Shown here piece after piece: positions 15,253 through 23,351 of a stretch of DNA of 56,369 nucleotides (positions are counted from its first letter, which is position 1; each line of letters begins with the position of its first letter). Position numbers and translations under genes: made by a program. Origin of the DNA: a virus; the IMG/VR virus record IMGVR_UViG_3300031919_000004, positions 1 to 56,369 of that record. One strand, given 5' to 3'. Below the pieces are notes generated by a model. It was given only the letters and a program-made list of their open reading frames with translations. It made no database searches and was not told the DNA's origin.

Positions 15253-16254
15253 TTGATTTTCGTATGGGGTAAATTAATAATGGCAACGATGGACGAGATT
15301 TTTGAGCATTTACGGGATGAGGTTGACGCAAGAGGGCTACCTTATTTTGAAACGGTGAAATATTCCGGCAGGAATATAATGACTAATTGCATTGTTCATA
15401 AAGGAGGCATGGAACAACACCCCTCAATGGGCATTTCACGGGAAGAAGTTGAACGGAACGGCAAGAAGTATCCGGCAGGAATGGTAAACTGTTTTAAGTG
15501 CGGTTATTCGGTTGACCTACCTACATTTATAGCTGACACGTTGAATTTAGGGAACCCGACAGAAGGCTACAAATGGCTAATTTCTAACTTTGTGTATGGT
15601 GTAGATAGCAAGAGGTCTGAATTGAATATAGACCTAACACGGGAAAAATCAGTATCCAAGACCTTTGATAGAACTGATGTTTCATATTATTATAGTAAGA
15701 GAAAGCAGTATCCACGGGCAACCGAATATCTTACGAAGGAACGGGGTCTAAAGGAGGAGGTACTGAATAGGTTTGAAATAGGGTACAATCCGGCTCATAA
15801 CAGTGTCGTATTTCCGGTGATGGATAGGAAAGGAAATGTTTTATTTTTTAAGGAAAAACCATTGAACAAAGCAGACCAAAGGTATTATAATGAAAGGGGT
15901 GTTGAGAAGTCCAAGACGTTGTACGGAATACATGAGATAAAGCCGGGAGATGTGGTCTATTTAGTGGAGGGGGAAATTGACGCTTTAACTATTTGGGGGT
16001 GGGGATACCCGGCCTGTGCTATTATGGGTTCGGTTATGTTCGAGGAGCAGGTAAAAGAACTCATAAGAGCAGGAATTGACCGGGTAATATTGGCCTTTGA
16101 CAATGATGAGGCTGGACGGAAGGTAACACAGCAAGCAAAGGATCTACTCATTAAAAAAGGAGTCCGAGTTTACTACTTCTATTGGGGCAGCAGGGCAGAA
16201 AAGGACGTTAACGAATTGGATGAAATTGTATTTAAGAATTGTCGAATTTTATGA
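15253..16254 (+). CDS. DnaG-type primase
   Basis: 333 residues from TTG 15253 (AGGAGGTG 6 bases upstream; ATG 15280 is the alternative). N-terminal zinc finger of the CxxH...CxxC kind (TNCIVHKGG, VNCFKCGYS) followed by a toprim domain: YLVEGEIDALTIW (catalytic Glu) and VILAFDNDEAGRK (DxD-like). It synthesises RNA primers on single-stranded template for lagging-strand replication, alongside the DnaB-like helicase. Confidence 0.9.
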   Translation: MIFVWGKLIMATMDEIFEHLRDEVDARGLPYFETVKYSGRNIMTNCIVHKGGMEQHPSMGISREEVERNGKKYPAGMVNCFKCGYSVDLPTFIADTLNLGNPTEGYKWLISNFVYGVDSKRSELNIDLTREKSVSKTFDRTDVSYYYSKRKQYPRATEYLTKERGLKEEVLNRFEIGYNPAHNSVVFPVMDRKGNVLFFKEKPLNKADQRYYNERGVEKSKTLYGIHEIKPGDVVYLVEGEIDALTIWGWGYPACAIMGSVMFEEQVKELIRAGIDRVILAFDNDEAGRKVTQQAKDLLIKKGVRVYYFYWGSRAEKDVNELDEIVFKNCRIL

Positions 16255-16284
16255 CATTAAATGGGGCTTGTGGATAACTTTACA

Positions 16285-16313
16285 TTGAAATTTCTCAAAC
16301 GGGGCGTTATAAT
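16285..16313 (+). promoter_or_regulatory. Host-type sigma-A promoter of the phage sigma gene
   Basis: TTGAAA (16285-16290), 17-bp spacer, TATAAT (16308-16313): a near-consensus vegetative promoter. About 110 bases of leader follow, with a small hairpin TGCGG/CCGCA near 16350-16366. Confidence 0.85.
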
Positions 16314-16431
16314 GGATTAGGTTACATATTTAGGAATTATTTATAGGTAGATGCGGAAACCCCGCAGGTGTCTAATTAACTTTTTAATCCTTTTTAAGAA
16401 AAATAAAAATTTTGGGGAGGTATCACTTCTA

Positions 16432-16989
16432 ATGTCAAAAAGTTTGGAAATGTTGGCACGGGAGTATAAAGCGGGTTCTGTTGAGGCTTTTGAGGAACTG
16501 GTAGGTAATGATAAGGTTCAAGCAATGCTTAATCATATTTGTTATACCGAGCAGGTCTGCGGGCATGAACCTGATGATTTGAAACAAGAAATTTTACTAA
16601 AGTTTACTTCGGCATTACAGAATTATGACCCGGAAAAAGCAGGAGTAACTACCTACCTTGGTATTATAGCAAGAACGCAAGTCCACGTTTTACGCCGGAC
16701 GGCTAATTACAACAAACGGAAAGCAAACAACTTCAATATTAGCATAGAGGGAGGACAGAAAGAATACGGCTTTGATATTATTGACAGTAGGGCAGAGGAT
16801 GACTACAGGGAGATTGAGGGTCTTGATTATGTGAACAGGGTTGAACTGACTGAAATGGAAAAACGGATTTGTGACTTATTTATACAGGGTTATCCCAAGT
16901 CAGAGGTTGCTAAACGGTGCGGAATTACTGCAAGTGCTGTGAGGTATTACGTCAAACGATTGCAGAAAAAATTTAAAACTGCCGTCTAA
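16432..16989 (+). CDS. Phage-encoded sigma-70 family factor
   Basis: 185 residues from ATG 16432 (GGGGAGG 12 bases upstream; the longer frame from 16351 has no ribosome site). Region 2: DDLKQEILLKFTSALQNYDP, then VTTYLGIIARTQVHVLRR, covering the core-binding and -10 recognition helices. Region 4: MEKRICDLFIQGYPKSEVAK, then GITASAVRYYVKRLQ, a helix-turn-helix for -35 recognition. Region 3 is short, as in group 4 and phage sigma factors. Transcribed from a host-type promoter and lying just before a family B promoter, it is the natural candidate to read family B sites. Confidence 0.88.
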   Translation: MSKSLEMLAREYKAGSVEAFEELVGNDKVQAMLNHICYTEQVCGHEPDDLKQEILLKFTSALQNYDPEKAGVTTYLGIIARTQVHVLRRTANYNKRKANNFNISIEGGQKEYGFDIIDSRAEDDYREIEGLDYVNRVELTEMEKRICDLFIQGYPKSEVAKRCGITASAVRYYVKRLQKKFKTAV

Positions 16990-16990
16990 C

Positions 16991-17024
16991 ACTTAACTAT
17001 TTAGGCGATAATGTCATATATAAC
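16991..17024 (+). promoter_or_regulatory. Family B phage promoter of the SSB gene
   Basis: ACTTAACT (16991-16998), 16 bases ending ATGT, CATATATAAC (17015-17024). One of the closest matches to the family consensus; there is no terminator hairpin here. Confidence 0.75.
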
Positions 17025-17057
17025 CTATGAAAATATTAAGAAGGGAGAAATAAATAA

Positions 17058-17660
17058 ATGGCTAAAGTTAAAGGTATTCAGAACATTAAAAAGAAAATGG
17101 AACAGTTTAAAGGCAAAGGTAGAACGGGGTTCTTCAAGTTGGAGGATGATGGAGACAGCTGCCTTGTAAGGTTTCTACACGCTGACGAGGATGACTTCGA
17201 AATTTACATTGTCCATAAGGTAAAAATTCAAGGAAAAGACCGTTGGGTTGAGTGTACCGAAGATGAAACTTGCCCACTCTGTCAGTCCGGCAATAAACCT
17301 CAATTAAGAATGTTCCTATATATGATTGACCGCAGGGATGGAGAGGTAAAACTATGGGAACGTGGGCAGACCTTTATCCCGCTAATTCTGGACAATATTG
17401 CTGAATACGGCAAACTGAATGAACGTGACTTCAAGATTGTCCGGCACGGCAAGAAAGGTGATACCCAAACTACCTATACACTGTTCCCGAAAGACAAGAA
17501 GGTTGAGGATGACCTGCCTGAACGTCCTCAAGTGTGCGGGGAGAATGGTTTTATCTTGAGTAAGTCCCATGAGGACATGGTTAAAATTGCAAAAGGCACT
17601 TACACTCCTTCGAATAATGGAGGTGACGAGGACAGGGAAACAGGCACGGACATTTTTTAG
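17058..17660 (+). CDS. Phage single-stranded DNA-binding protein
   Basis: 200 residues, AAGGGAG before ATG 17058. Begins with a basic helix, then an OB-like strand pattern (TGFFKLEDDGDSCLVRFLHA) and a likely zinc site (WVECTEDETCPLC), as in gp32-like phage SSBs, and ends in an acidic tail (GGDEDRETGTDIF) of the kind used to recruit replication partners. Sits directly before the DNA polymerase. Identity rests on layout and position more than on strong motifs. Confidence 0.75.
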   Translation: MAKVKGIQNIKKKMEQFKGKGRTGFFKLEDDGDSCLVRFLHADEDDFEIYIVHKVKIQGKDRWVECTEDETCPLCQSGNKPQLRMFLYMIDRRDGEVKLWERGQTFIPLILDNIAEYGKLNERDFKIVRHGKKGDTQTTYTLFPKDKKVEDDLPERPQVCGENGFILSKSHEDMVKIAKGTYTPSNNGGDEDRETGTDIF

Positions 17661-17680
17661 GAGGTAGTGACAAACAGGAG

Positions 17681-17712
17681 GCCGGGAGTGTTTAATTTCC
17701 CGGCTATTCTTG
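17681..17712 (+). terminator. Terminator hairpin after SSB gene
   Basis: GCCGGGA (17681-17687) with TCCCGGC (17698-17704), ten-base loop, then TATTCTTGTT. The loop and 3' arm overlap the following promoter. Confidence 0.75.
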
Positions 17713-17723
17713 TTGTATATAGA
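17690..17723 (+). promoter_or_regulatory. Family B phage promoter of the DNA polymerase gene
   Basis: GTTTAATT (17690-17697) in the loop of the SSB terminator, 16 bases ending CTTGT, then TGTATATAGA (17714-17723). Confidence 0.65.
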
Positions 17724-17740
17724 AGTAAGGGAGGAATTAC

Positions 17741-19867
17741 ATGAGACGGGGGATTACTTTGGATTTGGCAAGGCGTAAGACGGATACCAGCGACATATTG
17801 AAGCGGTTGAACACCAAAAAGGAATGTAATATTACCGTAAAGCGAACTAAAAACAAGATTTTACAGGCTATTGAGGCATGTAATGAGTTGTTAAGGTCTG
17901 GAAGATTGGTAGATGACGGGACTACTGAAGTGGTCACAGACCTTGACAGGCTAAAAGCATATTGCAAGACAATCGAGGAGAACGGTATTTATGCCTTTGA
18001 CGTTGAGACTACGGGACTTAATCCTTGGGCTGATATTTTTGTAGGGTTCTCATTTTACACACCGGGAGAGAAAGCAATATATGTACCATTGAACCATACG
18101 GATGTAAATAATGAGCGGGTATCCGGGCAGTTGGAATTAAAAGAGGTAGTACCAATTATTAAGCTCATTTTAGAGAGCGGGGAGCTCAAGGGCATAATGC
18201 ACAATGCAAAGTTTGAATTTAAGGTAATGCGGTTGCAAGCAGGGGTAAAAACCAAGTGGGTATATTGGGATACTCAAATAGCCGCCTGTTTGTTGAACGA
18301 GAATGAAAATCACGAATTGAAAAAGCTATATGCGAAGTACATTGAAAAGGGTTCAAAAGGCGAAGGTTTCAAGGAGTTGTTTGGTACTTCGGTTCCTTTC
18401 AACTATACGCCTCTTAATGTGGCGGGAATATACGGGGCGGGGGACTCCTACAAGACATTTAAACTGTATGAGTTCCAAAAAGGGTTTATTCACAGCGAGC
18501 GGGAGGATATGAAAGCTATTGTTCACGTTATGCACGATATTGAAATGCCGTTGCTCCCGGCAGTGGTTGAAATGGAACTCCGTGGGGTACAGATTGACAA
18601 AGACTTTGCTAAGCAGTTGGAGGAACAATATTCCGACATGTTGGCAGAGGTCAAGAGCAGACTTGATGTCTTTGTTAGTAAGTACGAGGATAGAATAAAG
18701 GCTCACCCGGTATTGAAGCGGTTGGCGGTAAACAAAGAAGGTAAAGCGGAGATTAATTATAACTCGCCAAAGCAATTACAGCCTTTCATTTATGATGTTT
18801 TAGAGTGTCCAGCAGTTGAATTTAAGTGGGTACAGGGGCAGAAAACAGAGGACAAAGGAACGGGGGAAGAAATACTCAAGAAATTACAAACGAAATTTCC
18901 TAAAATTACATTCTTCAGCGATTTGTTAGAATATAGGGGCATTAATAAGTTGTTGACAACGTATATCTGCAAAATACCTGAAACGGTGAACCCGGACACA
19001 AATGCCGTACATTGCCAGTTTAAGCAATGCGGAGCAAGGACGGGGCGGTTTTCTTCGGCAAACCCGAACCTGCAAAACATTCCTTCAAAGAATAAGGACA
19101 TAAGGAAAATATTTGTAGCAAGGGAAGGGTATTTATTAGTAAGTGTTGACTATTCACAGATTGAGCCGAGGATTTTGGCAAGTCTGTCTGGCGACTCAAT
19201 TATGAGGGAAGCCTATAACGCTGGCAGGGATTTATATGCTGAACTGGCCTCTGTTATCTTTGAAAAACCTGCGGAGGAGTGCGGGGATGGTACAGAGGAG
19301 AGGAGCATTACCAAGGGTATCCTGTTAGGCTTAATGTACGATATGCAAGCAGAGAGCATTGCCGAGAAATTCCGCAAGCCTAAACGGTGGGGGCAGATGA
19401 TTTACAATACATTCTTTCATAAGTTCCCGCTGGTGAAAAGGTTTGTTGATTTGGCGGTTGCAATGGCTGAAGAAACCGGCTATATCACTACGATCGATGG
19501 CAGGAAACGGAGGTTGCCGGATATTAAGAAAGACCCACGGACTCCGGCATATAAACAGGCTCACAGGCAAGTTGTGAACTCAATCATTCAAGGTTCTTCG
19601 GCAGACATTACCAAAAAAGCAATGATTAAGATTGGCACTAATGAAGAACTCAAGCAAATGGGCGTAACGATGTTAATTACAGTCCATGACGAAATTATAA
19701 GCGAAGTGCCGAAAGAGTATATCAAGCAAGCAGTACCGATTATTTTAGTTTGCATGAGAGAGGCCGCAGAGGAAACCATTGACATTCCGGTTAAGATGGA
19801 CGTTGAAATTACTGACCGTTGGTATGGGGAACTATTCAATGACGAATACTTAAAGGAGGTTTGCTAA
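17741..19867 (+). CDS. polA: Family A DNA polymerase with 3'-5' exonuclease
   Basis: 708 residues, AAGGGAGG before ATG 17741. The N-terminal 75 residues are unassigned; there is no 5' nuclease domain. Exonuclease: FDVETTGLN with Asp87 and Glu89. Polymerase: motif A VSVDYSQIEPR (Asp about 470), motif B beginning at Arg521 (RSITKGILLGLMYD) and motif C TVHDEI (His649, Asp650). In motif B the residue aligned with E. coli Phe762 is Leu, and the usual final Gly is Asp, so nucleotide selectivity and speed may differ from Pol I. It is the replicative polymerase, working with the DnaB-like helicase and SSB. Confidence 0.95.
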   Translation: MRRGITLDLARRKTDTSDILKRLNTKKECNITVKRTKNKILQAIEACNELLRSGRLVDDGTTEVVTDLDRLKAYCKTIEENGIYAFDVETTGLNPWADIFVGFSFYTPGEKAIYVPLNHTDVNNERVSGQLELKEVVPIIKLILESGELKGIMHNAKFEFKVMRLQAGVKTKWVYWDTQIAACLLNENENHELKKLYAKYIEKGSKGEGFKELFGTSVPFNYTPLNVAGIYGAGDSYKTFKLYEFQKGFIHSEREDMKAIVHVMHDIEMPLLPAVVEMELRGVQIDKDFAKQLEEQYSDMLAEVKSRLDVFVSKYEDRIKAHPVLKRLAVNKEGKAEINYNSPKQLQPFIYDVLECPAVEFKWVQGQKTEDKGTGEEILKKLQTKFPKITFFSDLLEYRGINKLLTTYICKIPETVNPDTNAVHCQFKQCGARTGRFSSANPNLQNIPSKNKDIRKIFVAREGYLLVSVDYSQIEPRILASLSGDSIMREAYNAGRDLYAELASVIFEKPAEECGDGTEERSITKGILLGLMYDMQAESIAEKFRKPKRWGQMIYNTFFHKFPLVKRFVDLAVAMAEETGYITTIDGRKRRLPDIKKDPRTPAYKQAHRQVVNSIIQGSSADITKKAMIKIGTNEELKQMGVTMLITVHDEIISEVPKEYIKQAVPIILVCMREAAEETIDIPVKMDVEITDRWYGELFNDEYLKEVC

Positions 19868-20664
19868 TGGGCGGTTATAGTGGATTAATACGGGCGATTA
19901 AAAAGGCGAAGGAAGAAAAGAAAACGGAAATTAAGATTGAGGACAGGTTCCTACATGAGTTTAACGAAACACTCAAGGTTATCGAAATGGAAAGGGCTCA
20001 ACCGATACCAACGGAGTATTTAAGGCCTTCCATGATGTATGGCTGTGTCCGTATGTTGTGGGCGGCTCGGAAGGGGATTAAGCCTGACGAGGGGACACTT
20101 GACCCGATATTGATAGGCATACAGGAGAGCGGAACTGACAGGCATGAGCGGATACAAAAAGTTATTAGCAAAATGCCTAATGTTGAAATGGTGGACGTTG
20201 AGGCTCAAGTTAAGCAAGCGAATCTAATGGGCATAAATACGAAGTTTGTTAATTGGGACAGTTCTGGCTATGAGGCACGGTGTTTAAACAAGGATTTGGG
20301 CATTTTCTTCAAGCCTGACGGGGTAATAAGGTATTTTGACTACAAATGTATTCTGGAGATTAAAACAGAGAGCATTTACAAGTTTTCAAAGCGGTTCTTT
20401 ATTGAGCCTAAACACAAAATACAGGCAACCTGCTACGCTATGGGGTTGGGGTTGGATCATGTTCTCTTTTTGTATGAGGACAGGAACTTCACTCAAAAGA
20501 AAATTTACCTGTGGAAAGTAGAGGACGAGATAAAAGAGGAGATATTCCACAAGGTTGAAACGGTCAATAATTACTTGTCAATTGATGAAGTGCCTCCGAA
20601 AGATGAATCTAAAGAAGCCTGTCAATACTGTGCATTTAAAACATTTTGCAAGGAGGAGGGTTAA
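19867..20664 (+). CDS. PD-(D/E)XK nuclease, Cas4/AddB-like iron-sulphur type
   Basis: 265 residues from ATG 19867 (TAATG overlap, AGGAGG upstream). Layout of a RecB-type nuclease: early Cys in MMYGCVRMLWA, a GTDRHERIQK helix, active-site KPDGVI and ILEIKTE (D...E-x-K), a Q-x-x-x-Y motif in KIQATCYAMG, and a C-terminal CQYCAFKTFC. The one early plus three late cysteines are the 4Fe-4S arrangement of Cas4 and AddB. There are no CRISPR repeats or other cas genes nearby, so a role in replication or recombination end processing is more likely. Confidence 0.85.
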   Translation: MGGYSGLIRAIKKAKEEKKTEIKIEDRFLHEFNETLKVIEMERAQPIPTEYLRPSMMYGCVRMLWAARKGIKPDEGTLDPILIGIQESGTDRHERIQKVISKMPNVEMVDVEAQVKQANLMGINTKFVNWDSSGYEARCLNKDLGIFFKPDGVIRYFDYKCILEIKTESIYKFSKRFFIEPKHKIQATCYAMGLGLDHVLFLYEDRNFTQKKIYLWKVEDEIKEEIFHKVETVNNYLSIDEVPPKDESKEACQYCAFKTFCKEEG

Positions 20665-20665
20665 A

Positions 20666-20794
20666 ATGCCGTTTAGGGGGTTTGGGATTTGTATAGGGTG
20701 CAGATATTATGATATTACTCGTTACCGTTGTCGTTATTGGGACATGTCTACGGAACGGCGGGGGTCTTGCGGTCATTACAAAAAACGGGAATAG
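20666..20794 (+). CDS. Small zinc-ribbon protein
   Basis: 42 residues from ATG 20666 with AAGGAGGAGGG upstream. Four cysteines (GICIGCRYYD, YRCRYWD, GSCGHYKKRE) give a CxxC...C...C zinc site. Last gene of the polymerase operon, ending in a strong terminator. Function unknown. Confidence 0.7.
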   Translation: MPFRGFGICIGCRYYDITRYRCRYWDMSTERRGSCGHYKKRE

Positions 20795-20823
20795 TGCCTC
20801 ACCGGAGGCACTTCATTTTTTCC
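20793..20823 (+). terminator. Intrinsic terminator of the polymerase operon
   Basis: AGTGCCTC (20793-20800) and GAGGCACT (20805-20812), loop ACCG, then TCATTTTTTCC. The 3' arm carries the -35 of the next promoter. Confidence 0.9.
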
Positions 20824-20843
20824 TATGTTTTGTCATATATACT
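20810..20843 (+). promoter_or_regulatory. Family B phage promoter before the methyltransferase
   Basis: ACTTCATT (20810-20817), 16 bases ending TTTTGT, CATATATACT (20834-20843). Confidence 0.7.
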
Positions 20844-20861
20844 TATGAAGGGGGGTATAGT

Positions 20862-20921
20862 ATGACCTTAAATGGGGGAAAGAAAACTTGGAAAAACCAT
20901 ATACCGATATACAATTTTTAA
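20862..20921 (+). CDS. Possible 19-residue leader peptide
   Basis: ATG 20862 follows GAAGGGGGG; the frame encodes 19 residues ending NHIPIYNF and closes 15 bases before the methyltransferase ATG, inside its ribosome-site region. Could couple translation. Only the ribosome site and spacing support it. Confidence 0.35.
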   Translation: MTLNGGKKTWKNHIPIYNF

Positions 20922-20935
20922 AGGAGGTATAATTA

Positions 20936-22093
20936 ATGGTTCCTGAAGAAAAAATGACAACATCGTATACAGTAAATGATTTGTTTTGTGGCTGTGGCGG
21001 CATAGGACTGGGCTTCAAACAGGCAGGTTATATCACAACGGGGGCCTGGGACATAGATAAATATGCCGTAATGAGTTATAAAGAAAACGTAGATGATATA
21101 GCAACACAGGCAGATATAACTAAAATGACTTACAAAGACCTACCAAAAGCTGATGTATGGACTTTCGGCTTTCCTTGTCAAGACCTTAGCGTAGCAGGAA
21201 CACAAGAGGGGCTATTCAGAGGTAAGCGCAGCGGTTTATTTTTTGAAGTAATGCGTTTATTAGATGAAACCAGAGGATACGCACCCGAAAACCTCCCAGC
21301 TGTAATTATGGCTGAAAATGTGAAGGGGCTTAAAAAATACCTTTCAGTATTAGAAGAAGAATATATAAAGCGGGGTTATAAGTATTATTGTACACTTTAT
21401 AATTCTAAGTATTGGTACGTACCGCAAAATCGCGAAAGATATTTTATAATAGGCGTAAGAGATGACATAAAAAAGGAATTTGTATTCCCTACCGAACAGC
21501 ACGACTTTGTACCGGCACTTAGTACAATGCTGGAAAAAGAAGTAGACGAAAAATACTATATTGCAGATGACAAAGCACAGGCTGTTATAGAACAAGTTTA
21601 TAAAAACTATAGTCCCACATTACGTAGTAGGCAAGGGCAGAAAGTAATACAAGCTATAGACCATAGTATAGACGTAATAGGAAGGCTGAATATGAAAAGT
21701 AATGACTGTAATAGACGTGTTTATAATCCAACAGGAATAAGCCCGACATTAACAACTTCACAGGGCGGGAATACGCAACCTAAAATTATAGACTATACCA
21801 AATATAGGGTAAGAAAACTTACGCCAACAGAATACGGAAGGTTACAGGGCTTCCCTATGGACACATGGAAACAAGTAGTAAGTGATAATCAAGCGTATAA
21901 ACAATTCGGTAACGCTGTAACAGTAACCATAGCTAAAGCTTTAGCAGCGGCCATAAAGGGCACGATTTCCCACAAAGTAAGACGGGGCCACGCCTCAAAA
22001 GAAAAAAACGTCGAGTGGACGGCAGTTGCACGCGCCGATTCACAAAAAGGGAGGAGGAATATGATGCGCTATATCCTATATATCCTGCGCTGA
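20936..22093 (+). CDS. C5-cytosine DNA methyltransferase
   Basis: 385 residues; AAAGGAGG before ATG 20936. All main motifs are present: I (DLFCGCGGIGLGF), IV (GFPCQDLS, catalytic Cys), VI (AENVKGL), VIII (PQNRERYFIIG), IX (KLTPTEYGRLQGFP) and X (QFGNAVTVTIAKALAAAI). It should methylate cytosine at C5 in a short site read by the target-recognition domain (about 200-285), probably protecting phage DNA; no partner endonuclease is adjacent. The gene is AT-rich with ATA, AGA and TTA codons unlike its neighbours, suggesting recent transfer. The last 40 residues after motif X are not methyltransferase-like and run through the start of the next small gene. Confidence 0.95.
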   Translation: MVPEEKMTTSYTVNDLFCGCGGIGLGFKQAGYITTGAWDIDKYAVMSYKENVDDIATQADITKMTYKDLPKADVWTFGFPCQDLSVAGTQEGLFRGKRSGLFFEVMRLLDETRGYAPENLPAVIMAENVKGLKKYLSVLEEEYIKRGYKYYCTLYNSKYWYVPQNRERYFIIGVRDDIKKEFVFPTEQHDFVPALSTMLEKEVDEKYYIADDKAQAVIEQVYKNYSPTLRSRQGQKVIQAIDHSIDVIGRLNMKSNDCNRRVYNPTGISPTLTTSQGGNTQPKIIDYTKYRVRKLTPTEYGRLQGFPMDTWKQVVSDNQAYKQFGNAVTVTIAKALAAAIKGTISHKVRRGHASKEKNVEWTAVARADSQKGRRNMMRYILYILR

Positions 22094-22237
22094 ATGGCCC
22101 TGGCCGTTCCTGGAGTGTGGTTCCTGATGCAGATACAAGGCGTAATTGAAAATACATACCTGGCGATGATTACAAGTCAGGGGGTATTAGGTGCCTTGGT
22201 GTATTTTATAGATAAACAGATATTTAGAAAGCCTTAG
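22061..22237 (+). pseudogene. Small membrane protein interrupted by an in-frame TGA
   Basis: A GGGAGGAGGAAT ribosome site precedes ATG 22061. The frame reads MMRYILYILR, TGA (22091-22093), then MALAVPGVWFLMQIQGVIE and LGALVYFIDKQIF to TAG 22237. Treated as one gene it is a 58-codon membrane protein with two hydrophobic segments, where TGA stands where a Trp would be natural. It shares the reading frame of the upstream methyltransferase tail. Either a nonsense mutation, a base error, or two separate pieces; TGA is a normal stop elsewhere in the window. Confidence 0.5.
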
Positions 22238-22338
22238 AAGCAAAAAAGGGCTGAATCGAAGTTGAGCAAGGTTAAACTTAGGATGGAGAGGGGCAGAGTT
22301 GATTAAACCAGTTAGTAATAATAAAGGAGGTGGTTAGC

Positions 22339-22825
22339 TTGCCTACTAATCCCGGCAAGCTGTTTTGAACAGGATTTTGAGAAGTCGATTCCAGAGGATA
22401 TGTACCACAAACGGGAGAAGGATGACACCGCAGGGTTTAGAGGGGTTCATAATACCCATGACTATACTTTATATAGGTTCCCTAACCTTTGCCTAATGGA
22501 ATTAAAGAGCGTAAAAGGCAAATCCATCCCTTTTAGTAATATAACTAATAATCAACTGGAGGGATTATATAATGAAGGTTTTAAATGTGGTATTATTGCT
22601 GGTTTTTTGTTCAATTTTCGAGCTGTGGGACAGACCTACTTTATTGAAGTGGGGAAAGTATGGGACTATATAAAAACTGCGGAAAGAAGGTCTATCCCGT
22701 TTGATTGGTGCAAGGAGAATGGAATTTTATTGAAAGGGAGGAAAAGGCGTACCCGTTGGCGGTATGATGTTGATGGCCTAATAAGAAAACTAAGGGGGGA
22801 GGGTCTGGATGGCAAAAGACATTAA
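22339..22825 (+). CDS. recU: RecU-like Holliday junction resolvase, frame interrupted (+1)
   Basis: From TTG 22339 (AAAGGAGG upstream) the frame gives MPTNPGKLF, then TGA at 22366. Shifting +1 at the TTTT run continues EQDFEKSIPEDMYHKRE and the whole RecU body: LCLMELKSVKGKSIPF (E-x-K catalytic motif), NQLEGLY, GFLFNFR and AERRSIPFDW, to 22825; total about 161 residues. The site UUU-UGA permits Phe-tRNA to slip one base, as in prfB. It may be programmed frameshifting or a homopolymer error. The product would cut four-way junctions in recombination and packaging, next to RecA. Confidence 0.8.
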
Positions 22826-23351
22826 AGAGGTAAGGGAGTACATTGAGCGGAACAGTGAGACAGTTGAGAAGATTATTGCCGAGATTGTTGGCAAGTACAG
22901 CGAGGAGCTTGACAATTTTATTAGGGTTATAAAGACGGTACTCGATAGGGTAAAGGCGGGGGAAATGGATGATTATCCTGACCATGCACTTGAAATGCAG
23001 ACAATTAAATTGCCTATTCTCATGTATTATGCAGGTACAGGACTTGAAAATTTAGGGGCAGAGGGTGACGTTGCTAAGGCTCACCGTGCAGAGGAGTATA
23101 ATAAAATGTTGATGAAAGTGACAGGGACAATTCCAGACAAACAGGCGAAGGCTGAACAGGCAACCATCACCGAGGCAATAATGGAGCAGGTTTATTTAAG
23201 GGCATATAAGATGCTCAAAATAAAATTTGAAACGGCAGACAAACTTTTCTCCGCACTCAAAAAGGTGTTATCCAAGCGGATACAGGAAATTGACATTGGA
23301 CGGAGAGAAGCAGGACTACCAAATAGTGGAGGTGTAAACTATGATGACTAA
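22809..23351 (+). CDS. Hypothetical recombination-region protein
   Basis: 180 residues, ATG overlapping the RecU end, GGGGGGAGGG upstream. Almost all helical, with NFIRVIKTVLDRVKAGEMDD, YYAGTGLENLG and KLFSALKKVLSKRIQEID. Lies between RecU and RecA. Position would suit a recombinase mediator comparable to T4 UvsY, but no sequence motif shows this. Confidence 0.6.
   Translation: MAKDIKEVREYIERNSETVEKIIAEIVGKYSEELDNFIRVIKTVLDRVKAGEMDDYPDHALEMQTIKLPILMYYAGTGLENLGAEGDVAKAHRAEEYNKMLMKVTGTIPDKQAKAEQATITEAIMEQVYLRAYKMLKIKFETADKLFSALKKVLSKRIQEIDIGRREAGLPNSGGVNYDD

Noticed and set aside
19867-20664. Cas4 and hence a CRISPR system
   Set aside because: No repeat-spacer array and no other cas gene; the nuclease sits in a phage replication operon.
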